Source: Oleiharenicola lentus | GTDB lineage: Bacteria; Verrucomicrobiota; Verrucomicrobiia; Opitutales; Opitutaceae | Assembly (NCBI RefSeq): GCF_004118375.1 | Contig: NZ_SDHX01000001.1 | Span: 1,181,693 to 1,245,692 of the forward strand | DNA length: 64,000 nucleotides | Direction of reading: 5' to 3' | In this document: in pieces, positions 1-12,090 of the stretch | How the letters are laid out: every line of letters begins with the position of its first letter | Position numbering within the stretch: the first letter of the stretch is position 1 | Notes under the pieces: generated by a model | What the model was told of the DNA's origin: nothing | The model's input: only the letters and a program-made list of their open reading frames with translations | Database searches by the model: none | Program-made: the position numbers and the translations under genes

Positions 1-160
1 TCAGCATCGTGGGCTGGGGGTTCGCCGGCTGGGCGGAAACCTTTTCGAGTTCCGGGTAGGACGCGACCTAAGGGTGATCTTCGAATTGCAGGGCGGCGTC
101 GCGGAACTCTGCATGATCGGCAATCACGACGAGGTGCGGGCGTTCCTGAGGAACCGGTAA
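1..160 (+). CDS. RelE/ParE-family toxin, C-terminal fragment (cut by window edge)
   Basis: Reading from base 2, an open frame runs to TAA at 158-160 and encodes about 52 residues with the look of a RelE/ParE/YoeB-type toxin C-terminus: LFEFRVGRDLRVIFELQGG, then a beta strand, then NHDEV and a final helix. The pattern (arginine-rich strand, R-V-I-F strand, His-Asp before the last helix) is typical of this family, whose full-length members are ribosome-dependent mRNA interferases or gyrase inhibitors. The start and any antitoxin lie left of the window. Assignment rests on this short tail only, so subfamily and activity cannot be judged. Confidence 0.6.
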   Translation, partial: QHRGLGVRRLGGNLFEFRVGRDLRVIFELQGGVAELCMIGNHDEVRAFLRNR

Positions 161-503
161 GAACCGCAAACAGTGGAAGTGGGTGAACCACTAATCAGTT
201 TCGCCAAGGGCAGAAACTTTGAGCGTCCCCTCCGACTGATCGTCTCCGGTTTTGTTTCGTGGGGTCTGCTGATCGCAGACCGGGAAAACGAGCCGCCGAT
301 TTCAGCCGCAGCACAGGCTGCGCGACTGATCCCGGACTGCCAGCGGGCAGCAACAGAAAGCCGGACCCGGAACCAATCGGCGGAGACGATTAGTCGGAGC
401 GTACTCTTGAGGATTCATCCGTTGATGAATCCATGAGTAGTTAAAAACCTGTGGGATCGAGGCGTTGGACGCGCAAGGGTGGTTGGTGGAAACCACCGCT
501 ACC
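161..503. other. Intergenic stretch, no gene seen
   Basis: No open frame here has a recognisable protein or a convincing start. A small inverted repeat near 478-497 (GGTGG...CCACC with an AAA loop) sits just before the metH-like fragment. Nothing else is evident. Confidence 0.4.
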
Positions 504-740
504 TCAATAATCCAGGTATGGCGCCAACCACTTCTCGGATTCGGTGACCGCGATGCCCTTCCGGGCGGCGTAGTCTTCGATCTGGTCCTTGGCGATTTTG
601 CCCACCGCGAAGTATTTCGAATCCGGATGATTGAAGTAATGGCCGCTGACGCTGCTCGGTGGGTGCATGGCGCAGGATTCGGTGAGCTCGATGCCGGTGA
701 GCGCGGTGGCGTTGAGGAGCTCGAAGAGGATAGGCTTTTG
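504..740 (-). pseudogene. Remnant of a second metH 3' end (activation-domain C-terminus)
   Basis: The minus strand encodes about 75 residues that align with the last 75 residues of the intact MetH next to it. Shared blocks include [23 protein letters not shown] and [10 protein letters not shown] followed by TGA. The match begins near LFELL and ends at the same stop codon; even the bases after the stop look alike. The rest of methionine synthase is missing: upstream of the match the sequence turns into a palindromic repeat (745-807). The two copies differ at roughly a quarter to a third of residues, so this is not a recent perfect duplication. It is either an old duplication or the residue of a replaced metH allele. 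No start codon or function is evident. Confidence 0.8.
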
Positions 741-744
741 TGGC

Positions 745-807
745 CGAAGTCGCCCCAAGGGCACCCGACTTCGACCACCCCTTTGGGGCCAAACCTGCGG
801 TTTGACC
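745..807. repeat. Palindromic repeat between the two metH 3' ends
   Basis: Two hairpins lie next to each other: CGAAGTCG (745-752) pairs with CGACTTCG (766-773), and AAACC/GGTTT pair around 790-804. They sit between the metH remnant and the intact metH stop codon and resemble other compact palindromes in this window. Confidence 0.55.
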
Positions 808-851
808 ATCTCCGCGCTGCCGCGCTGCGTCCGTTACCAAGCCAAGCTGCC

Positions 852-4823
<3,972 letters not shown>

Positions 4824-4915
4824 GAGTTAGGAATAATCTACATATCAGGATTTAATGATACGAAGCAAGCTCCGTGTGAGTCCAACGGGAGTAGGGCAGG
4901 AGTAGTCTTGGCTGT

Positions 4916-4939
4916 AAGGTCGCTGCTTGCGGCGACCTT
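4916..4939. repeat. Hairpin repeat in metH leader
   Basis: AAGGTCGC (4916-4923) pairs with GCGACCTT (4932-4939) around an 8-base loop. A partial relative (GAGGTCGCCGCAAGTGAC) occurs near 10,120. It lies between the candidate riboswitch and the metH start. Confidence 0.5.
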
Positions 4940-5069
4940 TCACGTGAGGTCGGCGCTAGCGCCGCCCCTACAAGAAAGATTCCGAAGTGGGAGCGCGGGC
5001 ACCACCATCCACGCCAAGTCATAGTCAAAGGATGCACAGGGTTGGGGCTTGCGGGTTGGGGTGGCGCGG

Positions 5070-5225
5070 CGGTTGTGTCGGCACGTTCCTGAAGTTCTTT
5101 CCATCTCATCCGGCAGTCACAGGGAAGGCCGTGCAATCCGGCCACAGTAGCGCTGCGGTAACGCATCACAAATCCCCATTCCGCTTCAGGGCGGGAACAC
5201 AGCCAGTCGGGCAACCGGCGAAGGC
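5070..5225 (-). promoter_or_regulatory. Candidate cobalamin riboswitch in the metH leader
   Basis: On the minus strand, pieces of the cobalamin aptamer appear in the right order: GGTTGCCC (5210-5216 region), TGAAGCGGAAT (comparable to the TTAAAAGGGAAT core), then CCGCAGCGCTACTGT (ACTGT at 5144-5148), and finally TTCAGGAACGTGCCGAC (5077-5094), which resembles the B12 box consensus AGTCAGGAxACCTGCC. Spacing between ACTGT and the box (about 60 bases) fits. The downstream gene is B12-dependent metH, which normally would be expressed when B12 is available, so ON-type control is possible. Several consensus positions are not matched (the GGTG..AATCC segment is poor), so this is a likely but degenerate or variant aptamer. 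Confidence 0.5.
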
Positions 5226-5453
5226 GGGGAGGAGGACGCGCGGAGCGCGCCAAGTAGGAAGTAACAAGTGACAGGTAACAAGAGGTAGACTCCTGATACT
5301 TGATCCTTGGACCTTGATACTTGTGCGCCACGCGCACGAATGCGGAGTCCGAACATCTGTCTGCGGGAACTCACCGCGCCGGCGCGTGTGCGCGCATCGG
5401 CGACAAACCTTCATCGCACTTAATGAAGCGTGAGAGTAGGAGCGTGTTTTTGT

Positions 5454-5502
5454 TGTAGCCGGCCTCGCTGAGGCCGGACCGGGGTCAACGACCCCGGCTA
5501 CA
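5454..5502. repeat. Cloverleaf-like palindromic repeat
   Basis: An outer stem TGTAGCC / GGCTACA encloses two perfect hairpins, GGCCTCGCTGAGGCC and CCGGGGTCAACGACCCCGG, so the element could fold into a three-way junction on either strand. A larger element with the same outer stem lies at 36,755-36,870. Confidence 0.7.
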
Positions 5503-5512
5503 TCCGAGGCAC

Positions 5513-5543
5513 GGTCTGCTCTTGCCGTTAGGAATAGCAGACC
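5513..5543 (+). promoter_or_regulatory. Hairpin abutting the btuB start codon
   Basis: GGTCTGCT (5513-5520) pairs perfectly with AGCAGACC (5536-5543), which ends directly before the ATG at 5544. The likely Shine-Dalgarno AGGAA (5530-5534) lies in the loop. Folding could limit ribosome access to btuB. Regulatory meaning is inferred from position only. Confidence 0.4.
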
Positions 5544-7409
5544 ATGAATCGAAAACTCCGGGCGTCGTTGAGACGCCTCCTTCTCACCGTCGCGCTCGCG
5601 CCGGCCCTTCACCTGTCCGCGCAGCAATCATCGCCGCGCGCCGACACCGTTGTCCTGCCGGACTACGTGACCACCGCCACGCGCACGCCCGCCGCGCTGA
5701 CGACCACCGGCACCGCCGTGGATGCGATCAGCGGCGCAGAGCTGGCGCGCATGCAGCTCACCGGCCTCAACTCGGTGCTCGCCGGGATTCCCGGCGCTCC
5801 GGCCGCGGCCTCCGGTGCACCGGGCGCGATCACCTCGCTCTTTCTGCGCGGGTCCAATTCCAACCAGACGCTGTTTCTCGTGGACGGCATCCGGGCCAAC
5901 GATCCCAACACCGACTACCAGGTCATGCTGGGCGGTGCGTGCGTCGGCGCCTGTGACAACCTCGAGGTGTCGCACGGCCCGCAGAGCACGCTCTACGGCG
6001 GCGAGGCCGTCGGCGGCGTGATCGCTCTCCGCGGCCAGCGCGGCGCGGGCCCGGTGCGCGGCAGCGTGGCGGTCGAAGCCGGCTCCTTCGGCACGATCCA
6101 GGGCGCGGCCAGCGCGCAGGCCGGCGACGACACGCAGGCGTGGTCGTTCTCCGTCAACGGCGGGCACACTGACAACGAGCGCGACAACAACGCCTTTGAC
6201 AGCACGACCTATGCACTGCGGGTGGACCGCAGGCTCTCGACCAAGGTCGCCGTTGGCGGCACCTGGCGCGGTTTCTTCGGCACCTATGGTTCGCCCGGTG
6301 CGGCGATCGGTTGGGGCGCCAATGATCCCGACAACGAGGAAACCGAGAACAACCAGCTCGCGACCGTCTTCGCCGAGTTCACGCCGTCGGCATCGTTCAC
6401 CCACAAGGCCGTGCTCGGCGGGCAATACCGCCGTTACGAGTCCTTCAACGGCACTTCCACGACGGTTGTTAAGAACCGCCGCGCCGTGCTCGATTGGCAG
6501 GGCACCTGGACCGCGAGCGCGCAGCATCGCGTGACCGGCGGCCTCACCGCCGAGGCGAACCACACGCGCAACACCGGTTTCGGCGACATCAACGAGAGCC
6601 AGCAGCTCTTCGCGTTCTTCGTGCAGGACGAGTGGACGCCGGTCGAGCGCGTCTATCTGACCGCGGGCCTGCGAAGCGACGACCATGACACCTACGGCCG
6701 GGCCACGACTGGCCGCGTGACCGCGGCGTGGCTGTCGGCCGACGCGCGTTGGAAACTGCGCGCGAGCTATGGCACGGGGTTTCGGTCGCCGAGTTTCCTG
6801 GATCTTTACGGGCAGAGCTCGTTCTACGTCGGCAACCCGAACCTCGAGGCTGAGAAGGCGAAGGGCTGGGACGCGGGCGCGGACTATTTCTTCGCCGACA
6901 AAAAGGGCGTATTGAGCGCCACGTGGTTCGACACGCGCATCGACAATCTCATCGCCTTCGATTTCGCCGCGTTTCCCAGCACGGTGAAAAACATCGGCGA
7001 GGCCCGCACGCAGGGCCTGGAGCTGTCGGGCAAATTCGTGCTGCCTGGCGCCGTGGAGACCCGCCTCGCCTACACCTACCTCGCGGCCGATGATCTCACC
7101 GCGGGCGCGCGGCTGCTCCGCCGGCCGAAGCACAGCGGTTCGATCGATGTCTGGAAGGATTTCGGCGGGCTGAGCGCCGGGGCCGGCTTGGTGTTTGTGC
7201 GCGACCGCGTGGACGTCCATGCCGCGACCTTCGCCACGATCGCCGGGGAAGACTATACGGTCGTGCGTGTCTATGGCGCGTGGCAGGTGAGCGACCGCCT
7301 CGCGCTCAAGGCCCGCGTCGAGAACCTCTTCGACGAGTCCTACGAGCAGGTGCACGGCTACCCGCAGTTGGGCGTCGGCGCTTACGCGGGGCTGGAGTGG
7401 AAATTCTGA
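5544..7409 (+). CDS. btuB: BtuB-like TonB-dependent outer-membrane receptor
   Basis: Outer-membrane beta-barrel receptor for TonB-powered uptake, most likely of cobalamin. 621 residues, about the size of E. coli BtuB (614). A signal peptide ends near LHLSAQQ. The plug domain begins near residue 35 (VVLPDYVTTATRTPAAL, TonB-box-like) and contains LFLRGSNSNQTLFLVDGIR and VSHGPQSTLYGGEAVGGVI. The barrel ends with a terminal aromatic (EWKF). The plug sequence and the neighbour metH with a candidate B12 riboswitch support B12 as substrate. A hairpin overlaps the ribosome-binding region and a good terminator follows. A related metal-chelate receptor cannot be excluded from sequence alone. Confidence 0.85.
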   Translation: MNRKLRASLRRLLLTVALAPALHLSAQQSSPRADTVVLPDYVTTATRTPAALTTTGTAVDAISGAELARMQLTGLNSVLAGIPGAPAAASGAPGAITSLFLRGSNSNQTLFLVDGIRANDPNTDYQVMLGGACVGACDNLEVSHGPQSTLYGGEAVGGVIALRGQRGAGPVRGSVAVEAGSFGTIQGAASAQAGDDTQAWSFSVNGGHTDNERDNNAFDSTTYALRVDRRLSTKVAVGGTWRGFFGTYGSPGAAIGWGANDPDNEETENNQLATVFAEFTPSASFTHKAVLGGQYRRYESFNGTSTTVVKNRRAVLDWQGTWTASAQHRVTGGLTAEANHTRNTGFGDINESQQLFAFFVQDEWTPVERVYLTAGLRSDDHDTYGRATTGRVTAAWLSADARWKLRASYGTGFRSPSFLDLYGQSSFYVGNPNLEAEKAKGWDAGADYFFADKKGVLSATWFDTRIDNLIAFDFAAFPSTVKNIGEARTQGLELSGKFVLPGAVETRLAYTYLAADDLTAGARLLRRPKHSGSIDVWKDFGGLSAGAGLVFVRDRVDVHAATFATIAGEDYTVVRVYGAWQVSDRLALKARVENLFDESYEQVHGYPQLGVGAYAGLEWKF

Positions 7410-7432
7410 GGTCAGCTCTTTCGTAAGGTTGC

Positions 7433-7467
7433 AAAGCCGCAGCTCCTCGGAGCTTGCGGCTTTTTTT
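7433..7467 (+). terminator. Rho-independent terminator of btuB
   Basis: AGCCGCAGCTCC, loop TCG, then GGAGCTTGCGGCT followed by TTTTTT: a strong GC-rich stem with one bulge and a U-run, 25 bases after the btuB stop. Confidence 0.85.
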
Positions 7468-7702
7468 GGGCGCTTCTTCCCGGCAGCAAACGGCAGCGAT
7501 TTAAAGTCTTTGCCGAAGTAGCCGATGAGGGTGGGCGGAGGCGGGATCCACCTGTCTCCATTGATCCAACTACCCGATTGCGGGCCAGCGATTGGGGTGA
7601 CCTCGATGCACCCATGAAATTGCTATGCCTTCAGCCTGCCCGCGCGCAACCGGACATCACTCCCCGGTTGTCCCGAATCCTTGTGCGCAAGGAGATCTCG
7701 CC

Positions 7703-9301
7703 ATGAACACCTGGTCCTTGGGCCGGCGCGTTGGCGCGGGGTTCTCGCTCGTGCTCGTCATCGTGGTCGCGCTGGCGGCCACTTCGATCCGGGAGTTCAA
7801 CCTGATCTCCGATTCGGCCCATTTTCTTGCGGAATCGGGCATTCCCAAGGCCATGTCCCTGCAGCGCATCCAGGGATTGATCCGGGAGAATTTGGGTTTG
7901 GTGCAGGCGTACGGTCACGCCGAGGACAAGGCGGCCGTGGATGCGGAGGTCGCTGGCAACGTGGCCGAGATCGACCGACTGGTCACCGATTACGCCTCGC
8001 GCCTGATCCAATCGGGCGAGCAGCATCGTTTCGCGGAGTTCAAGGCCCTCCGCGCCGAGTGGGTTGTAGCGTTCAAGCAATTCCTGGGCCTGCAAAAACA
8101 GGGACAGCGCGAGGCTGCCGAAGAATGGCTGAAGCACCAGGTGCTGCCCGCCTATCATGAAGTGGATGAAATTCTCGAAGGGATGGTGGAGGACAGCGCG
8201 CGCGTACTGGCTTCCTCCGAGCAGCAGATCATGGCTGACGTGCGGATAGGTATTGGCGCCGCCTGGGCCTGGGGAATCGGCGCCTTGCTGGCTGGGATCA
8301 GCGTCGGTGTCGGCGTGAGCCTCAGCACCAGTCGCCTGTTGCGGCGCACGGCGGATGTCATGATCACCGGTTCACAGGAAGTCGTGGCCGCGGCCGGACA
8401 GGTATCCGGCGCCGCCGCCGCGCTGGCGAGCGGTGCGACGGAGCAGGCCGCCGCCCTGGAGCAGGCCAGCGCCTCCATGACCGAGATTCAGGGGACGACT
8501 CAGAACAATCACGACCAGACAGTTAATGCCCGCAAAATGGCGGCTGAGGCCCAGGTTGCGGCGGATACCGGTGGACTGGCCGTTAAGAAACTGACCGCAG
8601 CAATGCAGGAACTCACGGTATCCAGCGGGCAAGTGGCCAAGATCGTCAAAACGATCGATGAGATTGCCTTCCAGACCAACATCCTCGCGCTCAACGCCGC
8701 GGTTGAGGCCGCCCGTGCTGGTGAGGCGGGGGCCGGTTTCGCGGTCGTGGCCGAAGAAGTGCGCAGCCTCGCGCAGCGCAGCGCCCAAGCGGCCAAGGAG
8801 ACGGCGGATAAAATCTCCGCCGCCATGACCCGCAGCGACGAAGGGGCGCGCATCAGCGCGGACGTGGCCAACAGCCTGACGACAATCACCGAAAAAGTGC
8901 AGCAGCTCAACGGCATCATCGAATCGCTGGACGGTTCTTCCACCCAACAAACCGAGGGGATCGCCCAGATCAACGATGCCTTCGTGCAGATGGACAAGGG
9001 CACCCAGGGCAATGCCGCCGCTGCGGAGGAGGCCTCGGCCGCCGCTCTGGCAATGAACCAGCAGGCAGTGGCCCTGAACGAGTTGGTGGCAGACCTGATG
9101 CGGTTGTCCGGCGGACGCCGCGAATTCGATCATCTCGGACAGGTTGGCCAGCTTCAACCCGAGGGGAAACGACACCGGGATGAAGCGCTCCGGAAAGAAC
9201 CGGCGGTGAAGTCGCCGCCTGCCAAGGTGGACTCGCCCATCAAATCACGCTTGGAGGGCGTGTCTGCCGGGGCCCATGCAACCGAGGACTTCTTCAAGTA
9301 A
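7703..9301 (+). CDS. Methyl-accepting chemotaxis protein without an evident HAMP domain
   Basis: Inner-membrane chemoreceptor that controls CheA/CheW. About 532 residues from ATG 7703, chosen because AAGGAG (7689-7694) sits 8 bases upstream; the frame is open for 26 more codons. TM1 is at about residues 10-28. A helical periplasmic four-helix-bundle-type sensor occupies about 30-185 and TM2 about 188-212. The cytoplasmic signalling helix pair carries the conserved hairpin tip [18 protein letters not shown] with [18 protein letters not shown] after it. TM2 is followed almost at once by the methylation helix ([18 protein letters not shown]), leaving no room for a usual HAMP linker. No C-terminal CheR-docking pentapeptide is seen. 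No other chemotaxis gene is nearby, so the ligand is unknown. Confidence 0.93.
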   Translation: MNTWSLGRRVGAGFSLVLVIVVALAATSIREFNLISDSAHFLAESGIPKAMSLQRIQGLIRENLGLVQAYGHAEDKAAVDAEVAGNVAEIDRLVTDYASRLIQSGEQHRFAEFKALRAEWVVAFKQFLGLQKQGQREAAEEWLKHQVLPAYHEVDEILEGMVEDSARVLASSEQQIMADVRIGIGAAWAWGIGALLAGISVGVGVSLSTSRLLRRTADVMITGSQEVVAAAGQVSGAAAALASGATEQAAALEQASASMTEIQGTTQNNHDQTVNARKMAAEAQVAADTGGLAVKKLTAAMQELTVSSGQVAKIVKTIDEIAFQTNILALNAAVEAARAGEAGAGFAVVAEEVRSLAQRSAQAAKETADKISAAMTRSDEGARISADVANSLTTITEKVQQLNGIIESLDGSSTQQTEGIAQINDAFVQMDKGTQGNAAAAEEASAAALAMNQQAVALNELVADLMRLSGGRREFDHLGQVGQLQPEGKRHRDEALRKEPAVKSPPAKVDSPIKSRLEGVSAGAHATEDFFK

Positions 9302-10037
9302 GCCGTGGACGAACGGACTCGCGAGCGCGCATCGCGAGTCTTTCAAACATTTCCTCTTCCGAAAGATTGGCCGGCCAGCCATAGGCGGCGAGGACGGCGC
9401 CGTTGAGTGCACCGGCATCGCCACCCCGGGTGGCGCGGACGATGGCGTGGCGGTGCTCCTCCTGTATCTTGCTGAGGGCGGAGAGCGGGGTGGTGGGCGG
9501 CCAGGGGAAGGGAAACGATTCGATCGCGATCAGAGGTTGCGCGCGGTGGCGCGCCCACCAGGACGCGAAGACTGGAGATGACAGAATTCCGTGCGTGAAG
9601 TCATCTTCGCGGGCCACGACCAGCAGCGAGGCGTCGGGCAGGACTTCCTCCTCAATCCAGCGCCAATCGGGTGCATCGGCCCCGACCGGCAGGGCGAGCC
9701 AGCGCGAGACGCGGGCGAGGGCGCGGCGCAGGGCGGGCTGGGTGTGGGGATTCCGCCACGCGCCGGCGCGCTTTTGCAGCAGCGCGAAAGGCTGCTCGTA
9801 GAGCGCGGCTTCCTGCGCGGTGAAGTGCCCGGGAAAATCGACCTGACAGGATTCGACTGGCTCGCCGTCAACCACGGCGAGGCGACCGCGCAGGACGTCG
9901 ATGTTGGGCCGGCCGCAGGCGTTGGCGGCGGCGAGGAGTTTCTGTGCCTCGCGGTCGGTGAGTTGCGCCGGGGCCCACGCGGGCTCGCCGAGGAAGGCGA
10001 GGCCGGCGTTTTCGGGGAGGGCGGCGGGGACGGGCAT
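9294..10037 (-). CDS. Stand-alone MmeI/type IIG-type DNA target-recognition domain protein
   Basis: 247 residues matching the C-terminal specificity region of large MmeI-like adenine methyltransferases. The hallmarks appear in the family order: [20 protein letters not shown], then [17 protein letters not shown], then [36 protein letters not shown], and near the end [17 protein letters not shown]. The catalytic methyltransferase part (SAM site, NPPY) is absent, both in this frame and upstream, where an in-frame stop lies five codons before the ATG. It could be a frozen remnant of a restriction-modification gene or a free-standing DNA-binding specificity protein. It lies 111 bases downstream of recQ on the same strand. 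Its C-terminus overlaps the chemoreceptor stop by 8 bases on the other strand. Confidence 0.75.
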   Translation of the reverse strand: MPVPAALPENAGLAFLGEPAWAPAQLTDREAQKLLAAANACGRPNIDVLRGRLAVVDGEPVESCQVDFPGHFTAQEAALYEQPFALLQKRAGAWRNPHTQPALRRALARVSRWLALPVGADAPDWRWIEEEVLPDASLLVVAREDDFTHGILSSPVFASWWARHRAQPLIAIESFPFPWPPTTPLSALSKIQEEHRHAIVRATRGGDAGALNGAVLAAYGWPANLSEEEMFERLAMRARESVRPRLT

Positions 10038-10148
10038 CGAAAGGAAGAATCAAACAGGGGAATGTCCGAGGCAAGAGCTGCGGGATGGAGGGGCGACCCT
10101 GGGGCCGACCTAGCACCCGAGGTCGCCGCAAGTGACGATCCTGCAAAT

Positions 10149-12005
10149 TCAATCTGCGAATTCTATCTTCGGATTGGTCTTCAGGAATTCGGCGATGGCG
10201 GCGGTGAAGGTGTCGCCGAACTCGGCGCGCTTCTTCTCGCCGATGCCGGTGATGCCCTCCAACTGGCCGACGCGCGTCGGGTAGCGCCGGGCGAGTTCGC
10301 GCAGTGTCGTGTCGCCGAAGATGATGTAGGCGGGCACGCCGCGCTCGTCGGCGAGCTGCTTGCGCAGCTCGCGCAGCCGGGCGAAGAGAATCTCGTCGCA
10401 TTCGATCTCGCCCTCGCGGTGGGTGACGCGCTTGGCCTTGGGCAGGGCGAGGGGCTTGGTGAGCGTGACGGCGGCGCGCGTGCGGAGGACATTCAGGCCG
10501 GCCTCGGTCAGTTCGAGGATCGGAAATTCACCCTCGGCCTGCGCGACGTAGCCTAGGCGCATGAGTTCGCGGCCCACGGCGGCCCAGGCGGGACGTGCGA
10601 GGTCTTTGCCGATGCCGTAGGTGGAAAGCTGCTGGTGACCCCAGCGCTGGATCTTCTCGGTGTCAGCGCCGGTCAGCACCTCGACGATGTGATTCAGGCC
10701 GACGCCGAAGCGCCCGGTCTGGCGGATGCGGTAGATGCAGGAGAGGAATTTCTGCGCGAGGACCGTGCCGTCGTAGGTTTCGCGGGGTTCGAGGCAATTG
10801 TCACACGCGGCGCAGTTGTCGGTGGCGAAGCCCTCGCCGAAGTATTCGAGCAGCTCGCGGCGGCGGCAGCCGGCGCTCTCGGCGTAGTGGAGGATCTGGC
10901 GGAGCTGGGCGCGGGCGACCTGCTTCTCCTGGTCGTCGGTGATCTCCTCGATGAAGTGCGTTTGCTTGGCGGCGTCGCCGCCGCTGAAGAGCAGGAGGCA
11001 GTCGGCGGGCAGGCCGTCGCGGCCCGCGCGGCCGGTTTCCTGGTAGTAGCCCTCGATGTTCTTGGGCAGGTCGTGGTGGATGACCCAGCGGACGTTGGGC
11101 TTGTTGATGCCCATGCCGAAGGCGATGGTCGCGCAGATGATCTTGGTTTCGTCGCGGAGGAAACGCTCCTGGTTGCGGCCGCGTTCCTCGGCGTCGAGGC
11201 CGGCGTGGTAGGCGCGGGCGGAAAAGCCGCGCCCGGCGAGCGACTCGGCCGTGCGCTCGGCGGCGGCGCGCGTGGCGCAGTAGATGATGCCGGACTCGTC
11301 CTCGCGCTTGCGGACGAAGTCGATGATCTGCTTCAGCGGCTGGTCCTTGGCGAGGACGCGGTAAGTCAGGTTGGGCCGGTTGAAGGAGGCCACGAAGACC
11401 TCCGGCTCACGCAGCTGGAGGTGTTTGATGACGTCGGCGCGAACACGCTCCGTGGCCGTGGCGGTGAGGGCCATCACCGGCACGGTGGGCAAAAGTTTAC
11501 GCAGGCGGGCGATCTGGCGGTATTCGGGGCGAAAATCATGGCCCCACTCGGAGACGCAGTGCGCCTCGTCGATGGCGAGGGCGGTGATGTTCCACGCGGT
11601 CAAGTTTTCCTGCCAGTTGTCGAGCATGAGGCGCTCAGGCGCCACATAGAGCAGGCGGAACTCGCCCCGGTGGAGGCCGGCGAGGCGGGAGCGCGCGGTG
11701 TCGGCGTCGAGGGTGGAGTTGAGGAAAGTCGCGGCCACGCCCGCGGCTTGGAGCTGGTCCACCTGGTCCTTCATCAGGGCGATCAACGGCGAGACGACGA
11801 CGGTCAGGCCAGTGCGCTGCAGGGCCGGGATTTGGAAGCAGAGCGACTTGCCACCGCCGGTGGGCAGGAGGGCGAAGACATCGCGGCCGTCGAGGGACGC
11901 TTCGATGATCTCGCGCTGGAGCGGGCGGAAGGCGTTGTAACCGAAGGTGGTCTTGAGCGTGAGAAGGAGGTCGTCCACAAAAGCGTTCAGTGTGGCCCGC
12001 GGCAT
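10149..12005 (-). CDS. recQ: ATP-dependent DNA helicase RecQ
   Basis: 3'-5' DNA helicase of recombination and replication-fork repair; 618 residues, normal for bacterial RecQ. The order is a RecA-like domain 1 with Walker A LLPTGGGKS and DEAH box (AIDEAHCVSEWGHDFRPEY, including the RecQ-specific aromatic-rich loop), domain 2 with QETGRAGRDG (motif VI), a zinc-binding segment (GCRRRELLEYFGE followed by CAACDNC), a winged helix, and a C-terminal HRDC domain (FARLRELRKQLADERGVPAY). All key residues are visible. The start at 12005 (MPRATLNAFVDDLL) fits the family. The MmeI-type domain gene follows downstream on the same strand. Confidence 0.96.
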   Translation of the reverse strand: MPRATLNAFVDDLLLTLKTTFGYNAFRPLQREIIEASLDGRDVFALLPTGGGKSLCFQIPALQRTGLTVVVSPLIALMKDQVDQLQAAGVAATFLNSTLDADTARSRLAGLHRGEFRLLYVAPERLMLDNWQENLTAWNITALAIDEAHCVSEWGHDFRPEYRQIARLRKLLPTVPVMALTATATERVRADVIKHLQLREPEVFVASFNRPNLTYRVLAKDQPLKQIIDFVRKREDESGIIYCATRAAAERTAESLAGRGFSARAYHAGLDAEERGRNQERFLRDETKIICATIAFGMGINKPNVRWVIHHDLPKNIEGYYQETGRAGRDGLPADCLLLFSGGDAAKQTHFIEEITDDQEKQVARAQLRQILHYAESAGCRRRELLEYFGEGFATDNCAACDNCLEPRETYDGTVLAQKFLSCIYRIRQTGRFGVGLNHIVEVLTGADTEKIQRWGHQQLSTYGIGKDLARPAWAAVGRELMRLGYVAQAEGEFPILELTEAGLNVLRTRAAVTLTKPLALPKAKRVTHREGEIECDEILFARLRELRKQLADERGVPAYIIFGDTTLRELARRYPTRVGQLEGITGIGEKKRAEFGDTFTAAIAEFLKTNPKIEFAD

Positions 12006-12041
12006 TTGTGCCCGGCAAGTCCGCAGCGTGGAAAAAGGAAA

Positions 12042-12090
12042 ACCGCCTGAAAACAGGCGTGGGATCCGTCCGGTCTCCGACCGGCCCTAC
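12042..12090. repeat. Palindromes between alkZ-like gene and recQ
   Basis: Two inverted repeats: CGCCTGAAAACAGGCG near 12,045, and GTCCGGTCTCCGACCGGCC near 12,068-12,086. The second shares the CCGGTCTCCG..CCGG core with the two inserts found inside metH. Confidence 0.5.

Larger units (their letters stand above)
4824..5543. other. 720-bp divergent intergenic region between metH and btuB
   Basis: Holds, from the metH side: a hairpin repeat at 4916-4939, a candidate cobalamin riboswitch on the minus strand at about 5070-5225, a cloverleaf-like palindrome at 5454-5502 and a hairpin abutting the btuB start at 5513-5543. No protein gene is convincing. The promoters for both genes should lie here, but no clear -35/-10 pair was recognised. 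Confidence 0.6.

Noticed and set aside
173-436. Short open frame after the RelE-type tail
   Set aside because: No start-site signal and no recognisable protein pattern.
5454-5502. Reading the 5454-5502 cloverleaf as a tRNA-like structure or a riboswitch
   Set aside because: It matches repeat elements elsewhere in the window, and no conserved aptamer sequence is present; it is better called a palindromic repeat.
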